Below are positions 10,242 to 18,738 of a stretch of 64,000 nt of DNA, piece by piece. Within the stretch, counting starts at the first letter, position 1. Each line of letters begins with the position of its first letter. The DNA comes from Candidatus Merdivicinus intestinigallinarum (GTDB lineage: Bacteria > Bacillota > Clostridia > Oscillospirales > Ruminococcaceae). The translations under genes and the position numbers were made by a program. The stretch spans positions 1-64,000 of the forward strand of contig DVOW01000032.1 in assembly GCA_018713335.1 (NCBI GenBank). The letters run 5' to 3'. The notes below the pieces were generated by a model that was not told the origin of the DNA, searched no databases, and saw only the letters and a program-made list of their open reading frames with translations.

Positions 10242-10286
10242 AAGCGGAAAAAATTGTATAACAGATAGGCAAAAGGAGGAAGAGTC

Positions 10287-10562
10287 ATGAGCGAATATCA
10301 GCTGAAGCCCGGGAAAATCGGGGAGAAGATCATCGAGGGATACCAAAAAATCGAGGATAAATTTACGGAGACCTTCCTGGAAGAGGACAGTTCCCTGAAA
10401 ACCGGCGGCATGGCCCAAAAGGTTACGGCCGCTTACCAGAAAATTGAGGACACCATTGTCGGCGGTTACCAAAAGATCGAAGACACCTTCGTGGACAGGT
10501 TCCTGGAAAAGTCCGGGGAACCTTCCTCGGACGGGCAAAAACCGGCTGACCCGAAAAATTGA
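10287..10562 (+). CDS. Small repeat protein with (G/A)YQKIED repeats
   Basis: RBS aaaggagg. Repeats GYQKIEDKFTETFLE / AYQKIEDTIVGG / GYQKIEDTFVDRFLEK. Confidence 0.75.
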   Translation: MSEYQLKPGKIGEKIIEGYQKIEDKFTETFLEEDSSLKTGGMAQKVTAAYQKIEDTIVGGYQKIEDTFVDRFLEKSGEPSSDGQKPADPKN

Positions 10563-10626
10563 ACCATATGTCCAAAGACAGTATCCGTGGCTGCTGTCTT
10601 TGAATATATTTCTCCTTGACAAATTT

Positions 10627-10684
10627 TTCATTAACAATTCTCAAACAATTCTGAAACCAAGCCAAAACAAAAGTATTTTACCAT
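10627..10684 (+). promoter_or_regulatory. Promoter P2 with tandem 11-bp boxes
   Basis: TTCATTAACAA-TTCTCAAACAA-TTCTGAAACCA-AGCCAAAACAA, then 8 nt, then TACCAT (10679-10684). Confidence 0.65.
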
Positions 10685-10733
10685 AGATCTGCACTGGAAG
10701 AAGCGATTGCGGTAATATTGCGGAGGGATACTG

Positions 10734-11627
10734 ATGGAACGGCTCAAAAAAGTATGGCGCAGAATCCTGTTTCCCGGCGGGAAGGCCATGATCTGCCTGG
10801 CCATTGCCAGCGCGGTTTTGCTGGCCTGCATTTTTGCCTTTGATTTTCGGAACAACATTTTTGCCTACCTGTCCTATATCCTGTCCGCGTATACCCTGAC
10901 GGTAATCTGCCTGGCGGCATACAAGCAGGTCAGAAAAGGCATTGCCGTCGTGGAAAGCAAAAACAAGCATATCAGCCGCTATCTGAACGATGTGCCCTTC
11001 CGCACCCATGTTTCCCTCTATACCTCGTTGGCCATCAATGTGATTTACGCCATCGCCAAATTCTTTTCCGGCATATTCTACCATTCCTTCTGGTTCGGCA
11101 GCATCGCCGTCTACTATATCTGCCTGGCCGTCATGCGCTTCCTGCTGCTCCGCCACGCAAACCGGCACGCTTTTGGGCAGGACCAGGCAGCGGAATACCG
11201 GAAATACCGGCTCTGCGGCGTTGTTTTGATGGTGCTGAACCTGGCCCTGACCGGCATGGTCATCCTTGTGGTCACCAAAAATCATACCTATCATTATCCC
11301 GGCACCATGATCTACGCTATGGGGGCCTACGCCTTTTACAGCATGATCACCGCTGTGGTCAATGTGGTCAAGTTCCGCAAGCACAACAGCCCTGCCCTTT
11401 CCGCTGCCAAGGCCATCAATCTGGCCTCCGCCCTGGTCTCCATGCTGGCTCTGGAAACGGCCATGCTGTCCCAGTTTGGGGGCGATGATTCCCCCCTGTT
11501 CCGGCGGGCCATGACGTCGGCCACCGGCGGCTTCGTCTGCCTGGCTGTTTTGGGGATGGCGGTATATATGATCGTCCGTTCCATCAAAAAATTAAAGGAA
11601 CTGAAAAGCAGCACAGCAGTTCAATAA
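10734..11627 (+). CDS. Polytopic membrane protein of unknown function
   Basis: 297 aa with about 8 hydrophobic segments; upstream of the two-component genes. Confidence 0.8.
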   Translation: MERLKKVWRRILFPGGKAMICLAIASAVLLACIFAFDFRNNIFAYLSYILSAYTLTVICLAAYKQVRKGIAVVESKNKHISRYLNDVPFRTHVSLYTSLAINVIYAIAKFFSGIFYHSFWFGSIAVYYICLAVMRFLLLRHANRHAFGQDQAAEYRKYRLCGVVLMVLNLALTGMVILVVTKNHTYHYPGTMIYAMGAYAFYSMITAVVNVVKFRKHNSPALSAAKAINLASALVSMLALETAMLSQFGGDDSPLFRRAMTSATGGFVCLAVLGMAVYMIVRSIKKLKELKSSTAVQ

Positions 11628-11689
11628 TGGGGATGATTATGGTACAATAAAGAAAAGAGCACGGCTGCCTGCCGGGAAAGGAAGGAAAT

Positions 11690-12361
11690 ATGGTCCATAT
11701 TCTTGTTTTGGAAGACGACTTAAAGCTCAACCAGACGGTCTGCACCTACTTAAACGACAGCGGGTTCCAGGCAAAGGGGTGTTTAAACGCCAATGACGCC
11801 TATGAGGAGATGTACAACAACCTTTACGACCTGATTATCTCGGACATTATGCTGCCGGGGATTGACGGCTTTGAATTTGCTGAAAACGTGCGGCGGTTGA
11901 ACAAGCACATCCCTATCCTCTTTATGTCCGCGAAGGACGACCTGCCCTCCAAGCAGAAGGGGTTCCAGCTGGGCATCGACGACTACATGGTAAAGCCCAT
12001 TGAGCTGGACGAGCTGCTTTTACGGGTACGGGCCCTGCTGCGCCGGGCCAACATCGAGATGGAGCGCAGGCTGGTGGTAGGGAACCTGGAGCTGGACGCG
12101 GACGGCATGACCGCTTCCATTGACGGGGAGGAAATCCCTGTCACCACCCGGGAATTCAACATCCTCTACAAACTGCTTTCCTACCCCAAAAAGACCTTTT
12201 CCCGTGCCCAGCTCATGGACGAGTTCTGGGGCATCGAAAGCAGCACCAGCCTGCGGGCGGTGGACGTCTATGTGACCAAGCTGCGGGACAAATTCTCCGC
12301 CTGCGACGGCTTTAAGATCGTAACGGTCCGGGGACTGGGATATAAGGCGGTGCTGGAATGA
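11690..12361 (+). CDS. OmpR/PhoB-family response regulator
   Basis: Receiver (LEDD, DIMLPGIDG, MSAKDD, KPIELDEL) and winged-helix output (TTREFNILYKLLSYPKKTFSRAQLMDEFW..VDVYVTKLRDKF). Confidence 0.93.
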   Translation: MVHILVLEDDLKLNQTVCTYLNDSGFQAKGCLNANDAYEEMYNNLYDLIISDIMLPGIDGFEFAENVRRLNKHIPILFMSAKDDLPSKQKGFQLGIDDYMVKPIELDELLLRVRALLRRANIEMERRLVVGNLELDADGMTASIDGEEIPVTTREFNILYKLLSYPKKTFSRAQLMDEFWGIESSTSLRAVDVYVTKLRDKFSACDGFKIVTVRGLGYKAVLE

Positions 12362-13437
12362 AAAGTACAAAATCCGCGGTGCGCCAGTCCCATTTCCCGG
12401 GGAGTTTGTGCGTCGTGTATTTCGTGTCCCTGCTCCTCATGTCCGGGGTCCACATGGGGCTGGTGACGCTGATTAACACCAAAGGGTGGAACGACATCGT
12501 CGCGGTCCTCATCCCAACTGTTTACTGGGCTTTGGTGGCGGTGGCGCTGACCCTGTACGCCCGGTGGCAGATCAAGAAGACCTACGAGGAACCCATGCAC
12601 CGGCTGGCCAAAGCCACCGCCAAGGTGGCCCAGGGGGATTTTTCCGTCTATGTGCCGCCCCTGCACACCGCCGACAAGCTGGACTACCTGGACGTTATGA
12701 TTTTGGATTTCAACACCATGGTGGAGGAGTTGGGGAGCATTGAAACCCTGAAAACCGACTTTTTCTCCAATGTTTCCCACGAGATGAAAACGCCCCTGGC
12801 CGTCATCCAGAATTACGCCCAGCTTCTCCAGAAGGAGAACCTGACGGAGGAGGAGCGCCGGGAATACGCGGATTCCATTTTGCAGTCCACCAGGAAACTG
12901 TCCAGCCTGATTACCAATATTCTCAAGCTGAACAAGCTGGAAAAGCAAACCATCCGTCCGGTGCCGGAGCAGTACGACCTGTGCCAGCAGCTCTGCGACT
13001 GCGCCCTGCAGTTTGAGGACGCCTGGGAAAAGAAGGATATTGAATTCATCGCGGAACTGGAAGACCGAGCCATCATCGAAGCAGATCCGGGACTTTTGGA
13101 ACTGGTCTGGACCAACCTCCTCTCCAACGCCGTCAAATTTACGCCGCCGGGCGGGACGGTGACTCTGACCCAGACCTCTGATGAGAAAGAGATCACGGTT
13201 TCCGTTTCCGACACCGGCTGCGGCATGGACGAAAAGACTCTGCGCCACATTTACGATAAATTCTACCAGGGCGACACCTCCCATTCCACCGAAGGGAACG
13301 GGTTAGGCCTGGCGCTGGTGCAGCGGATCTTGCAGCTTTCCAACGGGACCATTACCGTGAAAAGCCGCGTTGGGCAGGGCAGCACCTTTACCGTCCGGCT
13401 GCCCGCGCCGATTCACAGGGAGGAAATCAGTCAATGA
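12358..13437 (+). CDS. HAMP-domain sensor histidine kinase
   Basis: H-box NVSHEMKTPLAVIQNY, N-box LVWTNLLSNAVKF, G-boxes DTGCGMDEK and GNGLGLAL. Overlaps the RR stop. Confidence 0.93.
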   Translation: MKSTKSAVRQSHFPGSLCVVYFVSLLLMSGVHMGLVTLINTKGWNDIVAVLIPTVYWALVAVALTLYARWQIKKTYEEPMHRLAKATAKVAQGDFSVYVPPLHTADKLDYLDVMILDFNTMVEELGSIETLKTDFFSNVSHEMKTPLAVIQNYAQLLQKENLTEEERREYADSILQSTRKLSSLITNILKLNKLEKQTIRPVPEQYDLCQQLCDCALQFEDAWEKKDIEFIAELEDRAIIEADPGLLELVWTNLLSNAVKFTPPGGTVTLTQTSDEKEITVSVSDTGCGMDEKTLRHIYDKFYQGDTSHSTEGNGLGLALVQRILQLSNGTITVKSRVGQGSTFTVRLPAPIHREEISQ

Positions 13438-13955
13438 GTGAACAGAAAGATTTTGTGGGATACGAATACAAGGAGATCACCGGGCCGGACAGCCGGGTTT
13501 CTCAATACTTAGACTGCTATGAGTGCTTTGGGTGGCAGGCCGATGGAAATCTGCCCGCCGGAAGCCGCATGGGCCAGACCACTATCCGCATGAAGCGGGA
13601 CCGGAAAATCGTCAACAAAATGGAACTGACGCGCTTGCAGCGACATTTTGAAGCCTGCATCAGGGAGACGGAAGCGTTGGAGAAATCCAAGACTTCTGCC
13701 GCTACTATTTGGGCCTTGGTTGTCGGCATCATCGGCACTGCCTTTATGGCGGGGGCCACTTTTGCCGTGACGCATGAGCCGCCGCTGATCCCCCTGTGCA
13801 TCCTGCTGGCGGTGCCGGGCTTTCTCGGGTGGATCCTGCCCTATTTCCTGTACCGGCGCATTGCAGCCAGGCAGGCCAAAAAGCTCCAGCCGGTCATTGA
13901 GGCCAAGGAGGAAGAAATTTACGCAATCTGTGAAAAGGGGCACTCCCTGCTGTGA
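13434..13955 (+). CDS. Conserved membrane protein with FVGYEY..RMKRDRKI motifs (paralogue of 14496-15020)
   Basis: DFVGYEYKEI..DCYECFGW..RMKRDRKIVNKMELTRLQRHF..LEKSK plus two TM segments. Confidence 0.8.
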   Translation: MSEQKDFVGYEYKEITGPDSRVSQYLDCYECFGWQADGNLPAGSRMGQTTIRMKRDRKIVNKMELTRLQRHFEACIRETEALEKSKTSAATIWALVVGIIGTAFMAGATFAVTHEPPLIPLCILLAVPGFLGWILPYFLYRRIAARQAKKLQPVIEAKEEEIYAICEKGHSLL

Positions 13956-13970
13956 CAGGGAACGCCCGCA

Positions 13971-13997
13971 GCCGGCATCCGGGATTCGGGTGCCGGC
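13971..13997 (+). terminator. Rho-independent terminator
   Basis: GCCGGCATCC-gggattc-GGGTGCCGGC followed by ATTTTTG. Confidence 0.8.
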
Positions 13998-14029
13998 ATT
14001 TTTGTTTTCAAAAAAGTTCCGATTAATTT

Positions 14030-14076
14030 TACGCAAACAATTCTGAAGCAATCCGCAAATATTCCGGCGGTACAAT
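14030..14076 (+). promoter_or_regulatory. Promoter P3 with three tandem 11-bp boxes
   Basis: TACGCAAACAA-TTCTGAAGCAA-TCCGCAAATAT, then 8 nt, then TACAAT (14071-14076). Confidence 0.65.
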
Positions 14077-14131
14077 GTAGACATCAAAGGGAACAGATGG
14101 TCCCAATCAAATCAAAAAAGGAGAATCGGTT

Positions 14132-14506
14132 ATGAACACTTATCAGGCAAGCGAAAGAGATCAGAGAAAAGCGGAGGATATCCGCCGCCAGTATGTTTCC
14201 CGGGAGGAAAACAAGATGGAGCAGCTCCAGAAGCTGGACAGCAAGGTAAAGCTGCCGGGAAAGATCGTCGGCAGTATCCTGGGGGTCATCGGGGCCCTGG
14301 TGATGGGGGCTGGCATGTCGCTGGTGATGGTGTGGGGCAATATGACCATGGGTCTGGCCCTCAGCATCCCCGGACTGGCCGTCCTTCTGCTGGGATTCCT
14401 CTCCTACTATCTGATTACCGGCAGCCGGAAGAAAAAATATGCCGCGGAAATCATGCGGCTGAGCAATGATGTGATGAACAAGGAGGGCGCGCAGAATGAG
14501 CGATAA
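14132..14506 (+). CDS. Small membrane protein of unknown function
   Basis: 124 aa; charged N-terminal coil and two TM helices; RBS aaaaggag. Confidence 0.75.
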   Translation: MNTYQASERDQRKAEDIRRQYVSREENKMEQLQKLDSKVKLPGKIVGSILGVIGALVMGAGMSLVMVWGNMTMGLALSIPGLAVLLLGFLSYYLITGSRKKKYAAEIMRLSNDVMNKEGAQNER

Positions 14507-15020
14507 GGGTTTTGTCGGGTATGAATACCAGGAGGTGGCCGTCAAAAACGGCATGACCTCCGTTTACGCGGACGGGTATGAAAATTTCGGATGGAAGCTG
14601 GAAAATTCCGACATGGCTTTGGGGAAACCGGATTCTGTGGTCATGCGGTTCAAGCGCGACCGCAAGATCCGGAACAAACCGGAACTCACCCGGCTCCAGC
14701 GGCAGTTTGACGCCATTGTTTCCGAGATTGTTTCCCTGGAATCCTCCAAACGGCTGAAAGCCTCCATCGCCGCTTTTACCGTTGGGATTTTGGGGACGGC
14801 ATTCATGGCGGGTTCCGTTTTCGCCATTACCTCCGGCCTGCTCCTCCCCTGTATCATCCTTGCAGTCCCCGCCTTTATCGGCTGGATTGTCCCCTATTTC
14901 CTTTACCGTTCTATTGAGAAGAAAAAGACCGCATCCGTCACTCCGCTGATCGATTCCAAATATGACGAGCTGTACACCGTCTGTGAAAGGGCCAACGGCT
15001 TATTGGACCAGGCGGGATGA
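14496..15020 (+). CDS. Conserved membrane protein (paralogue of 13434-13955)
   Basis: GFVGYEYQEV..DGYENFGW..RFKRDRKIRNKPELTRLQRQF..LESSK. Overlaps the upstream ORF. Confidence 0.8.
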   Translation: MSDKGFVGYEYQEVAVKNGMTSVYADGYENFGWKLENSDMALGKPDSVVMRFKRDRKIRNKPELTRLQRQFDAIVSEIVSLESSKRLKASIAAFTVGILGTAFMAGSVFAITSGLLLPCIILAVPAFIGWIVPYFLYRSIEKKKTASVTPLIDSKYDELYTVCERANGLLDQAG

Positions 15021-15130
15021 GCACAAAAAACTCCTGTCTGTGGAAGGCTTCCCGGGCAGGATTTCCGTTTGTTCCTTTACAAAAGTATTGGTATTACCTA
15101 TGCAGGCTTGCTGTGCTGAAAATAGAACAA

Positions 15131-15159
15131 GGACCTGGAACATATTTCGTTCCAGGTCC
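15131..15159. other. Perfect 11-bp inverted repeat (hairpin)
   Basis: GGACCTGGAAC-atatttc-GTTCCAGGTCC between convergent genes; no U-tract on either side. Confidence 0.5.
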
Positions 15160-15211
15160 AATCTGTGTTTGGTGCCCCAATTATTGGAAACGGCAAACTG
15201 AATATATACTT

Positions 15212-15715
15212 TTAGCTTTGCGCGAATAACTCATCTATATAATCAAATTTAATAAAAATGTTTTGATCCATCATTTGTTTGATCTGTTCTTTGCTTGCCC
15301 ATTTCACATCACAGGTTTCCTCTTTTTGAAGGACGACCGTTTCGATATCAATGTTTTGCCGGAACAGCCATACCTCTATATACGCTGCCCCATCGCCGCT
15401 GCTGTGAGGGTAAGTGTAGGATTTTAATACTCTGCCATTTTCAGGGTAAAGTGTGACCCCCAGTTCTTCCTTAGTTTCGCGCAAGGCCGCAGATAGACTG
15501 TCTTCACCGCTGATTGCAGCGCCTCCTGTAGTTTCCCACATATTAGGGGCGATTTTGGTCGGTACTCTTTGGGATACCAGATAGTCCCCCGCATCGTTCT
15601 GAATCCACACACTAACAGATAAATGGTATTCACCTTTTTTCATCGGGGTCCCTTTTACCATCGTTTTTCCGGTTCGATTCCCATGTTCATCAACAATATC
15701 CCACAGTTCTATCAT
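15212..15715 (-). CDS. NUDIX hydrolase
   Basis: Nudix box-like GGAAISGEDSLSAALRETKEELGV. Confidence 0.88.
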   Translation of the reverse strand: MIELWDIVDEHGNRTGKTMVKGTPMKKGEYHLSVSVWIQNDAGDYLVSQRVPTKIAPNMWETTGGAAISGEDSLSAALRETKEELGVTLYPENGRVLKSYTYPHSSGDGAAYIEVWLFRQNIDIETVVLQKEETCDVKWASKEQIKQMMDQNIFIKFDYIDELFAQS

Positions 15716-15756
15716 GATCATCCCTCCTCATCCAATGAATAATAGCATTTATAAAA

Positions 15757-16629
15757 TTATCTATGAGGCTTTTTCCAATGATAGATGTCCCCTTGGCAGC
15801 CATGTAAGATGATTTCTTGGTCGTTATAAGAGCTCAAGGACCAATATACGCTTCGATCGTTCCATCTACATGAATCGCTTGAAAACAGAGATTCATCATA
15901 TGAAAGAGGTAAGTGTGCCTCCATATTATCCTGTATCATATATGCTTCAAATCCCTGTCGGAAATTTTGATTGAATATCACACCTTGATTGGTTGCGGCA
16001 AACCTGGCCGCCCGGCAGTAAATTGAATCCTCAAATAATTCAAAGATATACATATGCTTGTTCGTGTTAATGGTGACGCCGATCAATTGGGAGGCTCCGT
16101 TTACGGGAAGATATTCTTCTTGGACTCCCATATTCCACAGGCGTAAACATTCCCCGATATTATCCTCACATATCGAAGGGGCGGTCGGGTGCAGCGTTTC
16201 ATCCGTAAATTCTTCATCTAATATAAAAGAATACTGGGCGCCGTCAGGAAATGTTACGGTACAGTTCTCAGGCTGTATGTCCAAATCGAAGGGTGCCCCA
16301 ATAAATCGCTTCATCTGTTCACTGGCTATATCTTCATATACAGGAGGGCAATCTCGGGATGCGTTACGGCTTGATTTCAATACTTTGCATTTGCATATGG
16401 CTTCCCCATTAGAGGCAAACGCTGTCTTCCAGCATATCGGCAGTACAAATTTCTTTGTTTCCATAGGACTGGACTGACAGATGCCAATACATAGAAAAGT
16501 CTGATCGTTCTTCTGATACAATCTCGATTCCAATAGATCCAATTTTTTATCCCTTCGATAAGTAATGATGTACCTTTCTGTAACAACCATTTCAAAATCG
16601 GTACCGATATATACACCAGTATGTAACAT
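15757..16629 (-). CDS. Hypothetical protein (290 aa)
   Basis: Long ORF with RBS-like agggaggga upstream; no family recognised; low GC. Confidence 0.6.
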   Translation of the reverse strand: MLHTGVYIGTDFEMVVTERYIITYRRDKKLDLLESRLYQKNDQTFLCIGICQSSPMETKKFVLPICWKTAFASNGEAICKCKVLKSSRNASRDCPPVYEDIASEQMKRFIGAPFDLDIQPENCTVTFPDGAQYSFILDEEFTDETLHPTAPSICEDNIGECLRLWNMGVQEEYLPVNGASQLIGVTINTNKHMYIFELFEDSIYCRAARFAATNQGVIFNQNFRQGFEAYMIQDNMEAHLPLSYDESLFSSDSCRWNDRSVYWSLSSYNDQEIILHGCQGDIYHWKKPHR

Positions 16630-16981
16630 TTCACATCCCTCCCTAAAAGTCCATGCTGTAAATTTATATTAATAATGCACGACCGGTTATATAATCGGTC
16701 ATGCATTATATCTTTATTAATCATTTCATATGACATTGATATTAGTTGCAGATTTTTGGCTTGTAATTTAAAATAATCAATTTTATCCATAAAAGATACC
16801 CCAAAAATAATTATTTTCAGTGCGCCTGTAATCACTAACATAACATAATTATCATTGGCAGGGATATGGACAACGTATGGCTGATCAAATCTTTGCACAG
16901 GCGAGCAGGCTTGCCAAATAACCAACTTCATTATAACAATATGGCAAGAGCCTGTCAAGAAAATTTATTTAACGGTAAAAC

Positions 16982-17010
16982 AAAAACCAGAACAAATTGT
17001 TCTGGTTTTT
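16982..17010. terminator. Terminator downstream of tRNA-Tyr (bidirectional potential)
   Basis: AAAAACCAGAAC-aaatt-GTTCTGGTTTTT. Confidence 0.75.
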
Positions 17011-17011
17011 A

Positions 17012-17097
17012 TGGTGGACGAGGGTGGATTCGGACCACCGAAGCTGAAAAGCAACAGATTTACAGTCTGCCCCCTTTGGCCACTCGGGAACTCGTCC
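17012..17097 (-). tRNA. tRNA-Tyr (GTA), CCA encoded
   Basis: Reverse complement GGACGAGTTCCCGAGTGGCCAAAGGGGGCAGACTGTAAATCTGTTGC..GGTTCGAATCC-like T arm..CTCGTCCACCA; long variable arm. Confidence 0.93.
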
Positions 17098-17118
17098 ATA
17101 TTCAATTAAGGAAGAAAG

Positions 17119-17194
17119 TGGAGCTGGTGGACGGACTCGAACCCCCGACCTGCTGATTACAAATCAGCTGCTCTACCAACTGAGCTACACCAGC
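17119..17194 (-). tRNA. tRNA-Thr (TGT), CCA encoded
   Basis: Reverse complement GCTGGTGTAGCTCAGTTGGTAGAGCAGCTGATTTGTAATCAGCAGGTCGGGGGTTCGAGTCCGTCCACCAGCTCCA. Confidence 0.95.
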
Positions 17195-17217
17195 AAATTT
17201 TTTGCCCTTGCCCCAAA

Positions 17218-17294
17218 TGGTCGGGGCGACAGGACTCGAACCTGCGGCATCTTGGTCCCAAACCAAGCACTCTACCAAACTGAGCTACGCCCCG
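17218..17294 (-). tRNA. tRNA-Pro (TGG), CCA encoded
   Basis: Reverse complement CGGGGCGTAGCTCAGTTTGGTAGAGTGCTTGGTTTGGGACCAAGATGCCGCAGGTTCGAGTCCTGTCGCCCCGACCA. Confidence 0.95.
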
Positions 17295-17364
17295 GCGTTG
17301 GTCCTTGCGACAGCTTAACCATTATATCACAACAAGATGATCTTGTCAAGCACTTTCTTTTAAA

Positions 17365-17399
17365 ATGCAAACCGTAAATTCAGCATTTACGGTTTGCAT
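17365..17399. terminator. Terminator-like hairpin downstream of tRNA-Arg
   Basis: ATGCAAACCGTAAA-ttcagca-TTTACGGTTTGCAT; on the minus strand followed by TTTTAAAAG. Confidence 0.65.
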
Positions 17400-17401
17400 C
17401 A

Positions 17402-17478
17402 TGGCGCGCCCGGAGGGATTCGAACCCGCGACCTTTTGATTCGTAGTCAAACACTCTATCCAACTGAGCTACGAGCGC
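17402..17478 (-). tRNA. tRNA-Arg (ACG), CCA encoded
   Basis: Reverse complement GCGCTCGTAGCTCAGTTGGATAGAGTGTTTGACTACGAATCAAAAGGTCGCGGGTTCGAATCCCTCCGGGCGCGCCA. Confidence 0.95.
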
Positions 17479-17691
17479 GTAAATTGCCGTGAACGTTGTT
17501 GTTCCTGACAACGTACTACATTATATCATAAGAAATTTGGTTTGTCAACAAGATTTTGAAACTTTTTTGGATTTTTACAAATAGAATAAAATTTAAGCGG
17601 GAAATCTGCGGAATCCATTGAAATAGCCGCCGGACCGCCTTGCCATCATCCGGTTTCCGTGATATGATGAAACCATAGAAAGGATGATTGT

Positions 17692-18738
17692 GTGAAAGCG
17701 TATATTTGGCATCAGGACGGAACAGCCGGGCTGGCCGAACGGCCTATGCCCGAGATCCGGCACCCTCGGGACGCCATCGTGCGGGTCACGTTGTCCACCA
17801 TTTGCACCAGCGACCTGCATATCCTCCACGGGGCCGTCCCCAGGGCCGTGCCGGAAACCGCCCTGGGCCATGAATTCGTCGGGGAGATTGTGGAAACAGG
17901 CGGGGATGTCCGGGGGCTTGCTCCCGGGGACCGGGTGGCCGCCAACTGCATCACCTTCTGCGGGGAATGTTGGTTCTGCCGCCGGGGATACATCAACAAC
18001 TGCGAAAAAGGCGGCTGGGAACTGGGCTGCCGAATCGACGGCTGCCAGGCGGAATACGTCCGGGTGCCCTTCGCGGACATGGGGCTCACCAAAATCCCGG
18101 ACAGCGTCACCGATGAAAACGCCCTGTTTTTGGGGGACATTCTGGCTTCGGGCTACTTTGGCGCGGAGCTTTGCGCGTTAAAACCTGGCGACACCGCCGC
18201 CGTCATCGGCGCGGGGCCGGTGGGACTCTGCGCCATGCAGGCCGCAAGGCTTTTCGGCGCGGCCAAGGTCATCGCCATTGACATCGACCAGTCCCGGCTG
18301 GACTTGGCAAAATGGGAAGGGCTGGCGGACGTGTTTTTGAATCCCCTGGAAACTCCGGACCTGGAAGGGGCGGTCAAAGCCGTGACCCACGGCCGGGGCG
18401 CCGACGGCGTCATCGAGGCGGCCGGCGGGGAGGACACCCTCCAGACGGCCTGGAAGATCGCCCGGCCCAATGCGGTGGTGGCTTTAGTGGCCATGTATGA
18501 AAAAGACCAGGTCCTGCCCCTTCCCTCCATGTACGGCAAGAACCTGATCTTTAAAACCGGCGGGGTGGACGCCACCCGGTCGGAAGAGCTGATGGCGCTG
18601 CTGGAAAGCGGCCGCATCCGCACCGATTTCCTCATCACCCACCGGGCGCCCTTAAACGACATCGCGGAGGGTTATCGAGTGTTTGCAAACAAACTGGACG
18701 GCTGCGTCAAATGGGCGGTTACGCCTTATGTTCGCTGA
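17692..18738 (+). CDS. Zinc-dependent medium-chain alcohol dehydrogenase
   Basis: GTG start; GHEFVGEIVETGGDV, GDRVAANC, CGECWFCRRG, AAVIGAGPVGLCAMQAARLFGA. Confidence 0.9.
   Translation: MKAYIWHQDGTAGLAERPMPEIRHPRDAIVRVTLSTICTSDLHILHGAVPRAVPETALGHEFVGEIVETGGDVRGLAPGDRVAANCITFCGECWFCRRGYINNCEKGGWELGCRIDGCQAEYVRVPFADMGLTKIPDSVTDENALFLGDILASGYFGAELCALKPGDTAAVIGAGPVGLCAMQAARLFGAAKVIAIDIDQSRLDLAKWEGLADVFLNPLETPDLEGAVKAVTHGRGADGVIEAAGGEDTLQTAWKIARPNAVVALVAMYEKDQVLPLPSMYGKNLIFKTGGVDATRSEELMALLESGRIRTDFLITHRAPLNDIAEGYRVFANKLDGCVKWAVTPYVR

Noticed and set aside
17012-17478. Possible integrative element attachment at the tRNA cluster
   Set aside because: No integrase gene and no duplicated tRNA 3' segment found in the window. 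Kept only as a low-interest compositional note.
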